Source: Falciphora oryzae
Lineage: Eukaryota; Ascomycota; Sordariomycetes; Magnaporthales; Magnaporthaceae
Direction: 5' to 3'
Assembly (NCBI GenBank): GCA_000733355.1
Contig: JNVV01000050.1
Span: 1-63,820 of the forward strand
DNA length: 63,820 bases
The notes under the pieces were generated by a model. It saw nothing but the letters and a program-made list of their open reading frames with translations. It ran no database searches and was not told the origin of the DNA. Numbering within the stretch: the first letter of the stretch is position 1; each line of letters starts with the position of its first letter. The translations under genes and the position numbers were made by a program. Of this stretch, positions 55,281-63,820 are shown one piece after another.

Positions 55281-56378
55281 TCAAAGCTTATGGCGGCTGG
55301 CTGGATCGTTGGTGGACGGAGGCAGCAGTTTAATGTCCTCGTAGGGGAGGCCAAGGAACTTGTAGACAAAGTGCGATCTTCAAGAACGTCAACCCCTGAA
55401 GCCGAATCATGATGTGCGGTACGGCGGGTGGAGACTTACCTATCACTCCCGAAGAAGGGTTCTTCCTGCCCCAGCCTATTTCTGACCCAGAGCCAAGGAG
55501 CACCAAAGGCGCCTTTGCCCACGGCGTCGTCGGTGGTCCTCTTCAGTGCGTCCTTGTACTCTGGCGAGGCGGCGGCGTCGAGTATCTTCTCCACCTCGCC
55601 CGGCTCAAATAGGGGCTTGGAAGAGCAGCCTGGTTGACTGGTCTCGGGGAAAATGGAAGGGACCTCGGTTAGGATCTCCCGGAAAACCTCCTTCGCAGCC
55701 ACGTCGCGGTGCGGAGGCGTCCAGAAGCAGTGGAATAAACAATGCAGCACCGTTTCGAAGGTATCGCGGGGGTAGCTCGCCTTGATGAAGAGAAGCGCCC
55801 GCATTGGCTGTATAACCCAAGGCCGGTTCCCCATCGCGGTTAGCAAGAGGCCGTAACCCACTACGGAGCCGCGCGGTGAAAGGGCAAAGATGACCGGGCC
55901 TTACAAGAACGGTCAAGCTCCTCGACATGAGATCCTCGGGCATGGTGATGCCGGTTTTCCCCACCCTCTCGGCCGCCCGCATCGCATCGAAGGAGGCATA
56001 TCGGGCTTTCGCAGGGAGCGTCCAGGGCGGCTTGTTTCCGGACTTGGAGTTGATGCCGCCAATCAAGACGGGGATGAATCTGCGAGTTCGAGGTCTGATG
56101 AACAAACAAGACCCATGGCAAACACGGCGTCTCTTCTCCGCCTCTAGAGAGCACGAGGATGCGCAGCCAGCGCGAAGCCAGCCACAAACTTACTCTACAT
56201 CAACACTATGCGATCGGAGCAGAGCCTGGTTCTTGAGGATGTCTACAAAGGCGATGTAGCTGTAGAACGAGGCTGCCGGGCTCGCGGAAGTGAGGTCAGC
56301 CAGGGCTGCAAGGCACGGGGTTCCTCGTGTGAAGTTCGTACCAATGTCGACATAACAGTCAATTTTACCGTTGGACAT
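55281..56378 (-). CDS. GST kappa / 2-hydroxychromene-2-carboxylate isomerase family protein
   Basis: 251 residues in five exons (minus): 56378-56342, 56272-56194, 56079-55905, 55807-55440 and 55377-55281. DsbA/thioredoxin-fold glutathione transferase. Markers: start MSNGKIDCYVDI joined to ASFYSYIAF (active-site Ser region, SPYS in most kappa enzymes), PVLIGGINSKSGNKPPW (cis-Pro/GSH region), the helical insert, and the C-terminal GAFGAPWLWV ... EEPFFGSDR. The last intron (55378-55439) uses an AAG acceptor; the upstream CAG would cause an immediate stop. The rebuilt C-terminus is ASRHKL, a variant peroxisomal PTS1. Family knowledge: kappa-class GSTs occur in mitochondria and peroxisomes. Divergent from the SDR gene with 384 bp between the start codons. 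Confidence 0.88.
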
Positions 56379-56762
56379 CGGTCTTTATTCTCTTGTTTCT
56401 TTTACCCGCCGTGTAGTATACTTCGCACCTGCCGATTGTCGGGTATTGCTAATGCGGGAGCCGGTGCGCGCCTCTTTATTGCGATTGATGTTTGTTGTCC
56501 GATGCAGCAGATGGAGGAGGCGTGGAATGGCTGGGTCAAGGTGGGTCCACACCAGGACCATGAGATCCGGTCTGTAAGAGCATGTGACGTGATTACATTG
56601 AGCATGTTCCATTTGCGAGCATGGTCGTACTAATCCCAATAATTAGCGTCGGCATGGTGAACAGGAACTCCCGAGCTTTCACTTCCGGCCTCCAGACGGT
56701 GCAGGCTTCAAAAGTGTTCACCCATCAGGGAGTGTCCAGCCCTTTAAGGGGAAACTGTACCC
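56379..56762. promoter_or_regulatory. Shared divergent promoter of GST-kappa and SDR genes
   Basis: 384 bp between two outward start codons. It must hold both core promoters, which favours co-regulation. I see no confident transcription factor site; a search for CCTCGG-type fatty-acid regulator boxes found none by eye. Confidence 0.5.
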
Positions 56763-57991
56763 ATGACAACATCAACAAACATGAAAGTGGCCGTCGTCGT
56801 CGGGGCGTCGAGGGGAATAGGGCGTCAAGTTGCGATTGACCTTGCGAGGAACCATTACAGAGGTTTGGATCCCCCGACCCGCAGTGCATCTGTGCAGGGC
56901 GAATTGCGAGGGTCCTCCTCATCTCGAGTGCGCGTCATATGAGCTAACTCATCCCTGAGGGCATCTTGCAAAGTCGTCGTGGCCGCCAAGTCTACTAGCG
57001 ACACGAAAACCCTTACCCCGTTCCCACCAGATCCGAACTCGCGCGAGTCAACGATCAATACAGTGGAAAGGGAAATAAGGGAGGCCGGCGGTGAGGCGAC
57101 CGCCATCCCTGTGGACACAAGGGACTTCACCTCCATCAAGGAGCTAATCGACCAGACTATCAAGGTAGGACGAAGATGGTCAACATTATCTAGCCTGCTC
57201 GGTTGCGAGATGGAAAAGCAGTCATGATGGTAATCGTGAACTTCACATAGGTATACGGTCGCATCGATGCGGTGATATATAATTCGGGGGCTATATGGTG
57301 GGCCTCGGTCCAAGATACCCCTATGAAACGATTCCAGCTTATGCAGCAAGTCAACCCAGAAGGACTGTACGGTGTCGTTCAAGCGTCTCTGCCCTATTTG
57401 AAAGAGAGGAAAGCCGGGCGTCTGGTCGTTGTGAGCCCACCCATTTACAGCCGCTTCGCCAGGGGCAAAACCGCCTACGCTATGGGGAAGGTGGCTATGT
57501 CAGTTCTTACCATTGGCCTGGCCATGGATCTCCGAAGAGAGGGGCTAAGCGACATGGCAATCACAAGTATCTGGCCTGCTGTTGTCAGTATACCCTCTCC
57601 CTCCCCGTCTTCGCACAGATAATGTCTCCGTTAACCATAAAACCCTTTGCCGCCGTCGTTGTCTCAGGCTATCGAGTCGGCGGCCACAGCGAGATTTACT
57701 CGAGAACACCCTGATGAGGCCAAGGACCTGAGGAAACCGACCATATTCTCTGATGCTGTCTTGGCCATCCTCAGGGCTCCTACATCCGTCGTCAATGGGC
57801 TTCTAGCACTTGACGAGGATTTCCTTCGGCTCTATGGAGGCGTGACCGATTTCTCTGGATACTCTGTTATCCCAGGGCCCTGTCCCCGAAGGATAATGCC
57901 CGCCAAGCTCCCCGACCTGACTGTTGAGGAGCAAGATAATGAGGGAAAGAGGCATGATAGCTCCAAGATCGCAAGTGGGTCGAAGCTGTAG
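56763..57991 (+). CDS. Short-chain dehydrogenase/reductase, HSDL2-like, with C-terminal SKL
   Basis: 315 residues in four exons: 56763-56862, 56974-57164, 57251-57583 and 57668-57991. NAD(P)-dependent oxidoreductase. Cofactor motif VVVGASRGIGRQ (G14-G20); VVVAAKST (second strand, as in HSDL2); VYGRIDAVIYNSG (NNAG-equivalent); DTPMKRFQLMQQVNPEG, very HSDL2-like; catalytic Ser in LVVVSPP and Tyr/Lys in TAYAMGK (about 172 and 176). The protein ends IASGSKL, the canonical peroxisomal PTS1. It lacks the SCP2 domain found in animal HSDL2. The first ATG is 56763; a second at 56781 is also possible. Intron 1 has a weak GTTTGG donor and an AAG acceptor, so it is the least certain. Substrate unknown. 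Confidence 0.9.
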
Positions 57992-58121
57992 CTCTGAATG
58001 GCGACCGAGGTTGGGCAGGCAATGCATAAGCAACTATTCTAAGCCCACCGCGCGGATAAGTCGGCGCGAATGAAGGCCAAGGTGGTTGCGTGCAGGGGAC
58101 GTCGTGAACAAGTGGTGCGCA

Positions 58122-59206
58122 TCACACTCGGGTAGCCAGCCGAGCCTTCCTGGCGTCGTCCTCCCTGCGGGCCTCGCTGCGGGCCAGGAAACCCTGGCGC
58201 TCCGTGTACGAGTGCTTTGACTTGCCGGCAAGTTTGAGCTCGTCCTGGATACCTTCCTTGTCCACGTAGCCAGCCCAATCCACACGGCTCTTTTCCAGCG
58301 TGGTGAGCTTCTTGGGCTCAGATCCTTTGGCCCCTTCTCTTGCCTTCATTCTTGCCGCAATGCCCAGGTTCAGGTCCGCTCGTTGCATCAGTTGCTCCGG
58401 AGCCGGTTCGAAGATTGATCTGAACGCCTTCCTTGGTCTGCGCTTTGGCTGCTCAGTGGAACTCGGATCCGTGTCTTCAGTCGAGGTCTCCATGTAGAGC
58501 TTTGCCTCCGCTGAGTCCCATGGAACGAACTTTTCCTCGCTGTGAACTTTACCCGCGAAGTTATATGACCGTTTTATCTTAACCATGCGGGACGAGTCTT
58601 GGCTGGGAGAGTTGCTGGCCACAGCTGTCTGCGATACAGTGGAGGCGTCTCCGGTGCTGCGGACGGCATCCGTGGCCGTCTCGCTCGCTTGCTTTTCCGG
58701 CAACTCTGGCCGCGCCGAGGGCTGGGGCCGATTCATCTCCGCCCATAACAAATCGACATCGATGGTCACCTGCCCGCTGGCGGCAAAGGATTTCCGTTCA
58801 GATTTTCTAGGCCTCGTCAGCAAATTCGGCGGCGGAAATTGGGGAAAGAGACGATGACCGGTCAAAGAGATGTATAGACATACTTTAATGCGCGCTGGCT
58901 GCGAGTTTTGATTAACCCACCCTGCCCTCCGCTCTCGTAATCCTGCCCATCTTCAAAATCCTTTCCTTTCCTACGCCGCTTGTTCTTTGCCTTTTGAATG
59001 ATAGCTTCATCTCCGGAGTTCTCAAACCCCGCGTCGTTGGCTTCGTCCTCACCAGACGCTCGTTTCCGCTTCGTCGCTCCACTATCTTCGGCATCATCGC
59101 CTTCTGGGTCATCGGGCGAGGCATCGCGCATACCATCCTCGTCGGGTGCGAAGTCTGAATCCTCCGAGGAGATGTACTGGTCGTCGGGATCTGCCGCGAG
59201 CGCCAT
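58122..59206 (-). CDS. SWC5: SWR1-complex subunit Swc5 (BCNT-C domain)
   Basis: 335 residues in two exons (minus): 59206-58884 and 58806-58122. Swc5 is needed by the SWR1 remodeller to place histone variant H2A.Z in nucleosomes. The N-terminal third is strongly acidic (YISSEDSDFAPDEDG ... DDPEGDDAEDSG), the segment that binds H2A-H2B in this family, with a basic nuclear-signal-like KNKRRRKGKD. The C-terminal BCNT domain (about 255-335) shows LTTLEKSRVDWAGYVDKEGI and ERQGFLARSEARR, diagnostic of the Bucentaur/CFDP1 family. The intron (77 nt) joins RALK to KSERKSF. The gene converges with the SDR gene; only 130 bp separate the two stops. Confidence 0.95.
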
Positions 59207-59789
59207 TGTGGCAGGTGAGGCGCTTGCTGACTGCCAAACTACCAAACAAACGTAGGCGATGTTGGGTTGTTCTAGTTCGTTGGTTGGTGTCGCTCGTGCG
59301 CACAATGTGCTGAGAGATTGATGTCGAATAATGGCTGTATCCTTGGGTGCCTTACGCCTCTGGCTGGCTGGTGGGAGGGTACCATTGAGCTTCGCCAAAC
59401 TGAGCGCGTTGAAGTTCAGCCAGCCGCGACTACAAGGAAAATAAATATGTGGGTCCAACATCAAGTCAAATCGACCGAAAAGAGGGGCTGGCCTGTGTGA
59501 TGATTGAGTGGATGGTGGGTTGATTCGCTGCCCGCTCTCTCTGCGCCGGTCACTCTCGCATCTCGACTCTCCGTGTTTAGGTGAGACGGGGATAATCAAT
59601 ATCCGATGCCCGATCTGCAATACATCTTGGGGCATGCTCCCCGCACAGGCGGCATGGGGGGTCTGGGGCTGGAGTGCATCGGTCTTGAGGTATAAATACT
59701 TGACGTAAGGCAGTAGTAGGCTGGCTGTTGTCGAGATACAGTGCATGCGCCCTCAAACGTACTCCAGGCGGCTGGTCCAAACAGAAATT
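59207..59789. other. Divergent promoter region between SWC5 and PhyH-family gene
   Basis: 583 bp with no recognised gene. The SWC5 frame stays open upstream of its ATG, but the first ATG with a family-like N-terminus is 59206. Confidence 0.5.
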
Positions 59790-60933
59790 ATGGCGCATGA
59801 GAGTGTGTTAACTGATGCCGAGAGGGAGTATTTCCTTCAACACGGTTGGATCAAGTATGTCTCCACTGGCTAGCAGCGTTCAAAAGTCGATTCATCAACG
59901 ACTTCTCCTGTATCTCTGCATATATTGAGCTACTGACCATGTTCTGACCGATAGGATCAAGGGTGCATTCACCAAACAGCAGGCCGAGGAGATGATTAAG
60001 GACGTTTGGGTGCGTCTTGGGATGTCTCCGACGGATAAAAGCACCTGGACAGAAAAGCGCATCAACATGCCCGAACATGGCACTTTCGATGCCTCCGAAT
60101 TTGCCCCGAGGGCGTGGGCAGCGGCTAGCGAACTCTGCGGTGGCGAGGCCCGTATCGATCCGGCATGCCGCAACTGGAGAGACACATTCATAGTCAACCT
60201 CGGGAGTGAAGGTGGTGTCGATGTCCCGCCCCAGGATCTGGATGGCTGGCACGTTGACGGCGACTTCTTCGTCCACGTATGTAACGAACCTTGACTGAGA
60301 TGATCGTGGGCGGCGCCTGTCGGAGTATCGACTACCTAGCCTAGGAACCTAGCTAATGCAGAACACACCACCTAGTACCTAGATAGCCCCGAGCAGGGCC
60401 TCCTGATCATCACCCTCTTCACAGACATTGTGGAAGGAGGAGGGGGTACGATGATTGCCCCTGACGCAATGCCAACAGTCGCGCGCCACCTGTACGAGCA
60501 CCCCGAAGGTGTGTCGCCTCGCATGGTCCCTCGTGGAGAGCTAGACTTTGAGAAAGAGAGAAATCTGGAGTGGTTCAATAGCCTAGCCGCTAGTTCGACG
60601 CGGTTTGTGGAGGCGACGGGCGACGTGGGCGACGTATATCTGCTGCACCCGCTGATGCTGCACTCGGCGTCGTCAAACCCGCTCCGTCGTGCTCGCATCA
60701 TCACGAACCCGCCAGTCTTGCTGCGGGCGCCTTTTTGCTTCAACAGGCCGGATGGTGACTACAGTCTCGTCGAGCTCAGGACCCTGCGGGCCCTCGGAAA
60801 GGAAGCCCCTTTACATTGGGAGATCAAGGCTCCTAGAGAGCGCATTGTGCCTGAACGGGTCAAGAGATGGGAAAAAATGAAGCAAGAAGAGGCTCGGAGA
60901 ATGGAGCAGGCCAAGACAAAGGCGGTCCATTGA
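59790..60933 (+). CDS. Phytanoyl-CoA dioxygenase (PhyH) family Fe(II)/2-oxoglutarate oxygenase
   Basis: 314 residues in three exons: 59790-59854, 59955-60276 and 60376-60933. Double-stranded beta-helix oxygenase. Iron ligands are visible as WHVDGDFF (His and Asp, about 120-122) and a distal His in YLLHPLMLHSAS (about 220-225), with nearby Arg residues (NPLRRARI) for the 2-oxoglutarate carboxylate. Start MAHESVLTDAEREYFLQHGW, then IKGAFT, typical PhyH N-terminus. Intron 2 is packed with CCTAG/TACCTAG units, so several AGs compete for the 3' splice site; only the one before TACCTAGATAGCCCC keeps YLDSPEQG in frame. No PTS1 (ends KAVH) and no evident PTS2. Substrate unknown. Confidence 0.88.
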
Positions 60934-61342
60934 TCAGGCCCACCAGGGTCCTCCGACATGCAGGAACAGTGTGTATGTACAGTGCTAGTACAAAAACGCG
61001 ACAGATATGGAGTCCACCATGCTGCATGTAAAACTGCACCCCACGTCACTGGGCTGAGGTGGGCACGCCAGTCCGATCCTGAGAACAGAACCAGCTCCAT
61101 CAAGGGGAATACTACTTGGGTCGTAATCTGCTCACCGACCGAGGAGATCTTCTGCACCGCCTCTTGTCTTTCAATATTCTAAACACATTTCTCCTATATA
61201 CCTATGTTTTTCCCTCCGCGCCTCTCGACATAGATTGTTGGTACCTCGGTACACCCCTACCAGCTCGTCTTTCGCCTCGTCGCGTGGCTTCCGACTCGCA
61301 TTACGCGGATGCGATCAGACCTGCCCGCCTACACCCTCCACC
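60934..61342. other. Intergenic: PhyH-family 3' flank and WDR70 promoter
   Basis: 409 bp, no gene seen. The WDR70 frame is open upstream to 61235 but lacks an ATG there. Confidence 0.55.
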
Positions 61343-63070
61343 ATGAGTGACTCTGAGGAAGCGCTCGTCGCAGACGAGGCCCAGATGCGAGCCTTTCTTC
61401 CTGCATCGTTTGGCAAGAAGGACAAGGAAGCAGACATTGCCGCTCAAATAGAGAGAAGCAGACGCATCGTCAACAACAAGCAAGCTAAGAAGGTGCAGGA
61501 CAACGCCGAACCAAAGACGTCAAAGCCTGATTCTGACGACAACAGCTCGGATGACTCCGACTCCGACTCCGACGATGCCGATGAATACCCGGTATCCCAC
61601 GAGCTGGTCCTCAAGACCCACGACAAGGCGGTCACGACCGTATCGCTTGATCCGGCCGGCTCTCGGCTCGTGTCCGCTTCGCTCGACTGCACCATCAAGA
61701 TGCATGACTTTGCTTCGATGACACCGACGACTCTCCACGCCTTCAAGAGCGTTGACCCGTGGGAGACCAAGAAGTCGGCTGCCTCAGCCGAGTCGCACCC
61801 GATAAACCTCATCCAGTTTAGTCCTCTTTCGGGGAGCGTCTTCCTCTGCATATCGGCTCACCCTCAGGCCAAGATCCTCTCCAGGGATGGTCAGATCCTG
61901 ACAGAGTTCGTCAAGGGCGACATGTACCTTCGGGATATGCACAATACCAAGGGGCACATCGGGGAGATCGCAGCCGGCGACTGGAGCCCAATGGACAAGA
62001 ACCTATGTGTCACAGCAGGATCTGACAGCACCTTGCGGATATGGGATATCAACAATAAGAGGTCCCAAAAAGACGTCATTGTCTTCAAATCCAAGGCTGC
62101 TGGCGCTGCTGGCCGCTCCAAGATGACGGCAGTTGCATGGGGGTCGCCGGCCCAGGGAGGGAGCAGCGTCCTCGTGGCGGCTGCGCTAGATGGTTCATTG
62201 GTTATTTACGGCGGCGAAGGCCCATTCACGCGGCCGGCTGCCGAGGTGAGAGACGCGCACAAGCCCGACACCTGGACGAGTGGCCTCGATATCAGTGCCG
62301 ACGGCCGCATGATCGTTACCAGGGGTGGGGATGACCTCATCAAGCTTTGGGACACGCGCAAGTTCAGGGAACCGCTTGTTGTCGCGCCGCACCAGTCTAC
62401 GGCGGACAGGTTTCGCATGACCAACATCAAGTACTCACCAAACTCCACCAACATCATCACCGGGTCCGCAAATGGTGACTTGCACATCCTGAACCCCGGG
62501 ACACTGCGGCCGGAGCTTGTTACTCCGATCACACCTGGCTCCCCTCTGGTTGTGGTCGATTGGCACGCGAAACTGAACCAGATAATCACAGGGTCTGCGA
62601 ACGCCGAGACCCACATTCTCTACAATCCATCCATGTCCTCGCGCGGCGCGCTCGAGGTCATGTCACGGGCACCCAAGAAACGACACATCGACGACAATTC
62701 ATCTTTGACCATGGATCAAAGTGTCGGAATTTCGGCCGACTCCATCATCACCCCGGGCGCCGGCGTCGGGACACGACGGAGTGGCGTCACTGCTTCTGGA
62801 AGATCACTGGACCCGAGGAGGCCGCAGGTCCCCAAGCACACACCCTTCGAGAAGAGCCAGCCAGATGAACGGCATATCGAAGAGAACATTCCTCTTAGTC
62901 GCATGCTCCACGAGGATCCTCGCGAAGCCCTGCTCAAGTATGCCGACATCGCCGCCAAGGATCCCATGTTTACAAATGCTTGGAAGGATACCCAACCGGT
63001 CACGCAGTATACGGAGGGGAGTGACGAGGAGGCTGATGAAGGCCCGGAGAAGAAGCGGCAAAAAAAGTAG
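61343..63070 (+). CDS. WD40 protein, WDR70/Gad-1 family
   Basis: 575 residues in one exon. Start MSDSEEALVADEAQMRAFLPASFG in the context CCACCATGA. An acidic Ser-rich segment (about 60-80) precedes ELVLKTHDKAVTTVSLDPAGSRLVSASLD, the first WD blade. Further blades include GDWSPMDKNLCVTAGSDSTLRIWDI and LDISADGRMIVTRGGDDLIKLWD. The C-terminal ENIPLSRMLHEDPREALLKYADIAAKDPMF is a signature of WDR70/Gad-1, separate from other WD40 families. Family knowledge: human and fission yeast WDR70 act with CUL4-DDB1 in H2B ubiquitination and DNA-end resection; others link it to splicing. Nuclear location is expected from the basic tail KKRQKK. Confidence 0.93.
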   Translation: MSDSEEALVADEAQMRAFLPASFGKKDKEADIAAQIERSRRIVNNKQAKKVQDNAEPKTSKPDSDDNSSDDSDSDSDDADEYPVSHELVLKTHDKAVTTVSLDPAGSRLVSASLDCTIKMHDFASMTPTTLHAFKSVDPWETKKSAASAESHPINLIQFSPLSGSVFLCISAHPQAKILSRDGQILTEFVKGDMYLRDMHNTKGHIGEIAAGDWSPMDKNLCVTAGSDSTLRIWDINNKRSQKDVIVFKSKAAGAAGRSKMTAVAWGSPAQGGSSVLVAAALDGSLVIYGGEGPFTRPAAEVRDAHKPDTWTSGLDISADGRMIVTRGGDDLIKLWDTRKFREPLVVAPHQSTADRFRMTNIKYSPNSTNIITGSANGDLHILNPGTLRPELVTPITPGSPLVVVDWHAKLNQIITGSANAETHILYNPSMSSRGALEVMSRAPKKRHIDDNSSLTMDQSVGISADSIITPGAGVGTRRSGVTASGRSLDPRRPQVPKHTPFEKSQPDERHIEENIPLSRMLHEDPREALLKYADIAAKDPMFTNAWKDTQPVTQYTEGSDEEADEGPEKKRQKK

Positions 63071-63820
63071 ACGGATTTAATGGAAATGGAAGACACGGTG
63101 CTAACAAGTCTATGGGGGTGAATGTGCACAATCTACGTGCCTGGCATCGGCGGCGATGAGATTCGGGTTCCTCGCACGTGGAAACCTCGGTGCCTCTGTG
63201 GGGGTTGTGCCAGGAGGGAGACTGGTGGAAACCAACATACGACGGCCATGCACCAGGAGGGTCGCTGTGCTCTGCCACGTAAGATGCCCGATGCAGGCGA
63301 GCTTTCGCCATATGTGAAAGTCAAACAGATGACAAAAAGGGGAGGGGGAAAGAAGAAGGTGAGAAAAATGTAGTCGCTTTCGAGATAGATGCCGCAACCA
63401 AGGCGGGCGCAAATTGGGGGCTTCCTCTCCGTGGCTCCTTGGAATGCGGCTGGAATATCCCAGTCTAGGAACAGCTGGGAATTCTGGACGGGGCTGCTGA
63501 TTTGGGGTTAGCGCCGGATGGGGGCCCAAGCGTCGCTGCCTCAGGCATTGTAATTAAGTGGGGTTTGGATGAGTGGCTACCTCCAGTCCCATCACACACG
63601 AATCTTGTCGGTCGGTCGTGGCCTTCACTCCCCATCATCAAAGGCGACGAGGTGCGCGCATCGAAAAAAATCGCCAAACCGCCTCGCGATCATCGGCAGC
63701 CATCACCAAAAAGTCGGAGGCTTCATCTCCACCTGATTTCGGCCCCCATACTTTACCCGAAACCACCATTCGTTGTCCCCCAGCCTGTCTATTGCCCGTC
63801 TGGCATACGTGCACGCCTTC
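63071..63820. other. Window end, WDR70 3' flank
   Basis: 750 bp. Minus-strand open frames here (such as 63110-63529) are Pro/Arg-rich and unrecognised. Nothing callable; a neighbouring gene may begin beyond the window. Confidence 0.45.

Noticed and set aside
61235..61342. N-terminal extension of WDR70
   Set aside because: Open in frame but starts only with TTG and lacks family conservation; ATG 61343 has a good context and the expected N-terminus.

Overview
The window looks like nuclear DNA from a filamentous ascomycete, most likely a Sordariomycete. Genes are close together on both strands. Most have short introns (61-196 nt) with GTRNGY-type donors and CTRAY-like branch points. The gene set is typical of fungi (Ctk3, Yta7, Swc5, A49, Mdn1, a PKA catalytic subunit with a Gln-rich N-terminus). 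I cannot name the species. I see no transposon, tRNA, rRNA, CRISPR array or virus-like element. Gene models were assembled by hand from splice signals, frame continuity and family conservation; each has a total coding length divisible by three.

Layout. 0-8 kb (+): 3' end of an L-type lectin, the cAMP-dependent kinase catalytic subunit, and a CorA-like membrane protein. 8-21 kb (-): DNA ligase I, mitochondrial pyruvate dehydrogenase E1-alpha, an F-box/WD40 ubiquitin-ligase receptor of Cdc4 type, and a ZIP9/Atx2-like zinc transporter. 22-28 kb: HAT1 (+), pyrroline-5-carboxylate reductase (-), CTD-kinase gamma subunit (+), mitochondrial ribosomal protein bL12m (-). 28.7-43.9 kb (+): midasin/MDN1, a single uninterrupted 5062-codon frame. 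45-54.6 kb (-): YTA7 (AAA-bromodomain), RNA polymerase I subunit A49, and a 25-residue ribosomal protein L41 gene split by an intron. 55-61 kb: a GST-kappa gene (-) and an HSDL2-like short-chain dehydrogenase (+) in divergent arrangement, then SWC5 (-) and a phytanoyl-CoA-dioxygenase-family gene (+). 61-63 kb (+): a WDR70-type WD40 protein.

Themes. Many genes serve ribosome production (MDN1, A49, L41, bL12m) or chromatin and transcription (HAT1, YTA7, SWC5, CTK3, WDR70); most are conserved housekeeping genes. The most unusual local signal is at 55.3-58.0 kb. The GST-kappa and HSDL2-like genes are transcribed away from a shared 384-bp gap, and both reconstructed proteins end in peroxisome-type C-terminal tripeptides (HKL and SKL). 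This suggests a small co-regulated peroxisomal redox module, possibly with the nearby PhyH-family gene. A second signal is an in-frame, acid-free, Arg-rich extension directly upstream of the DNA ligase I start, which resembles a mitochondrial presequence.
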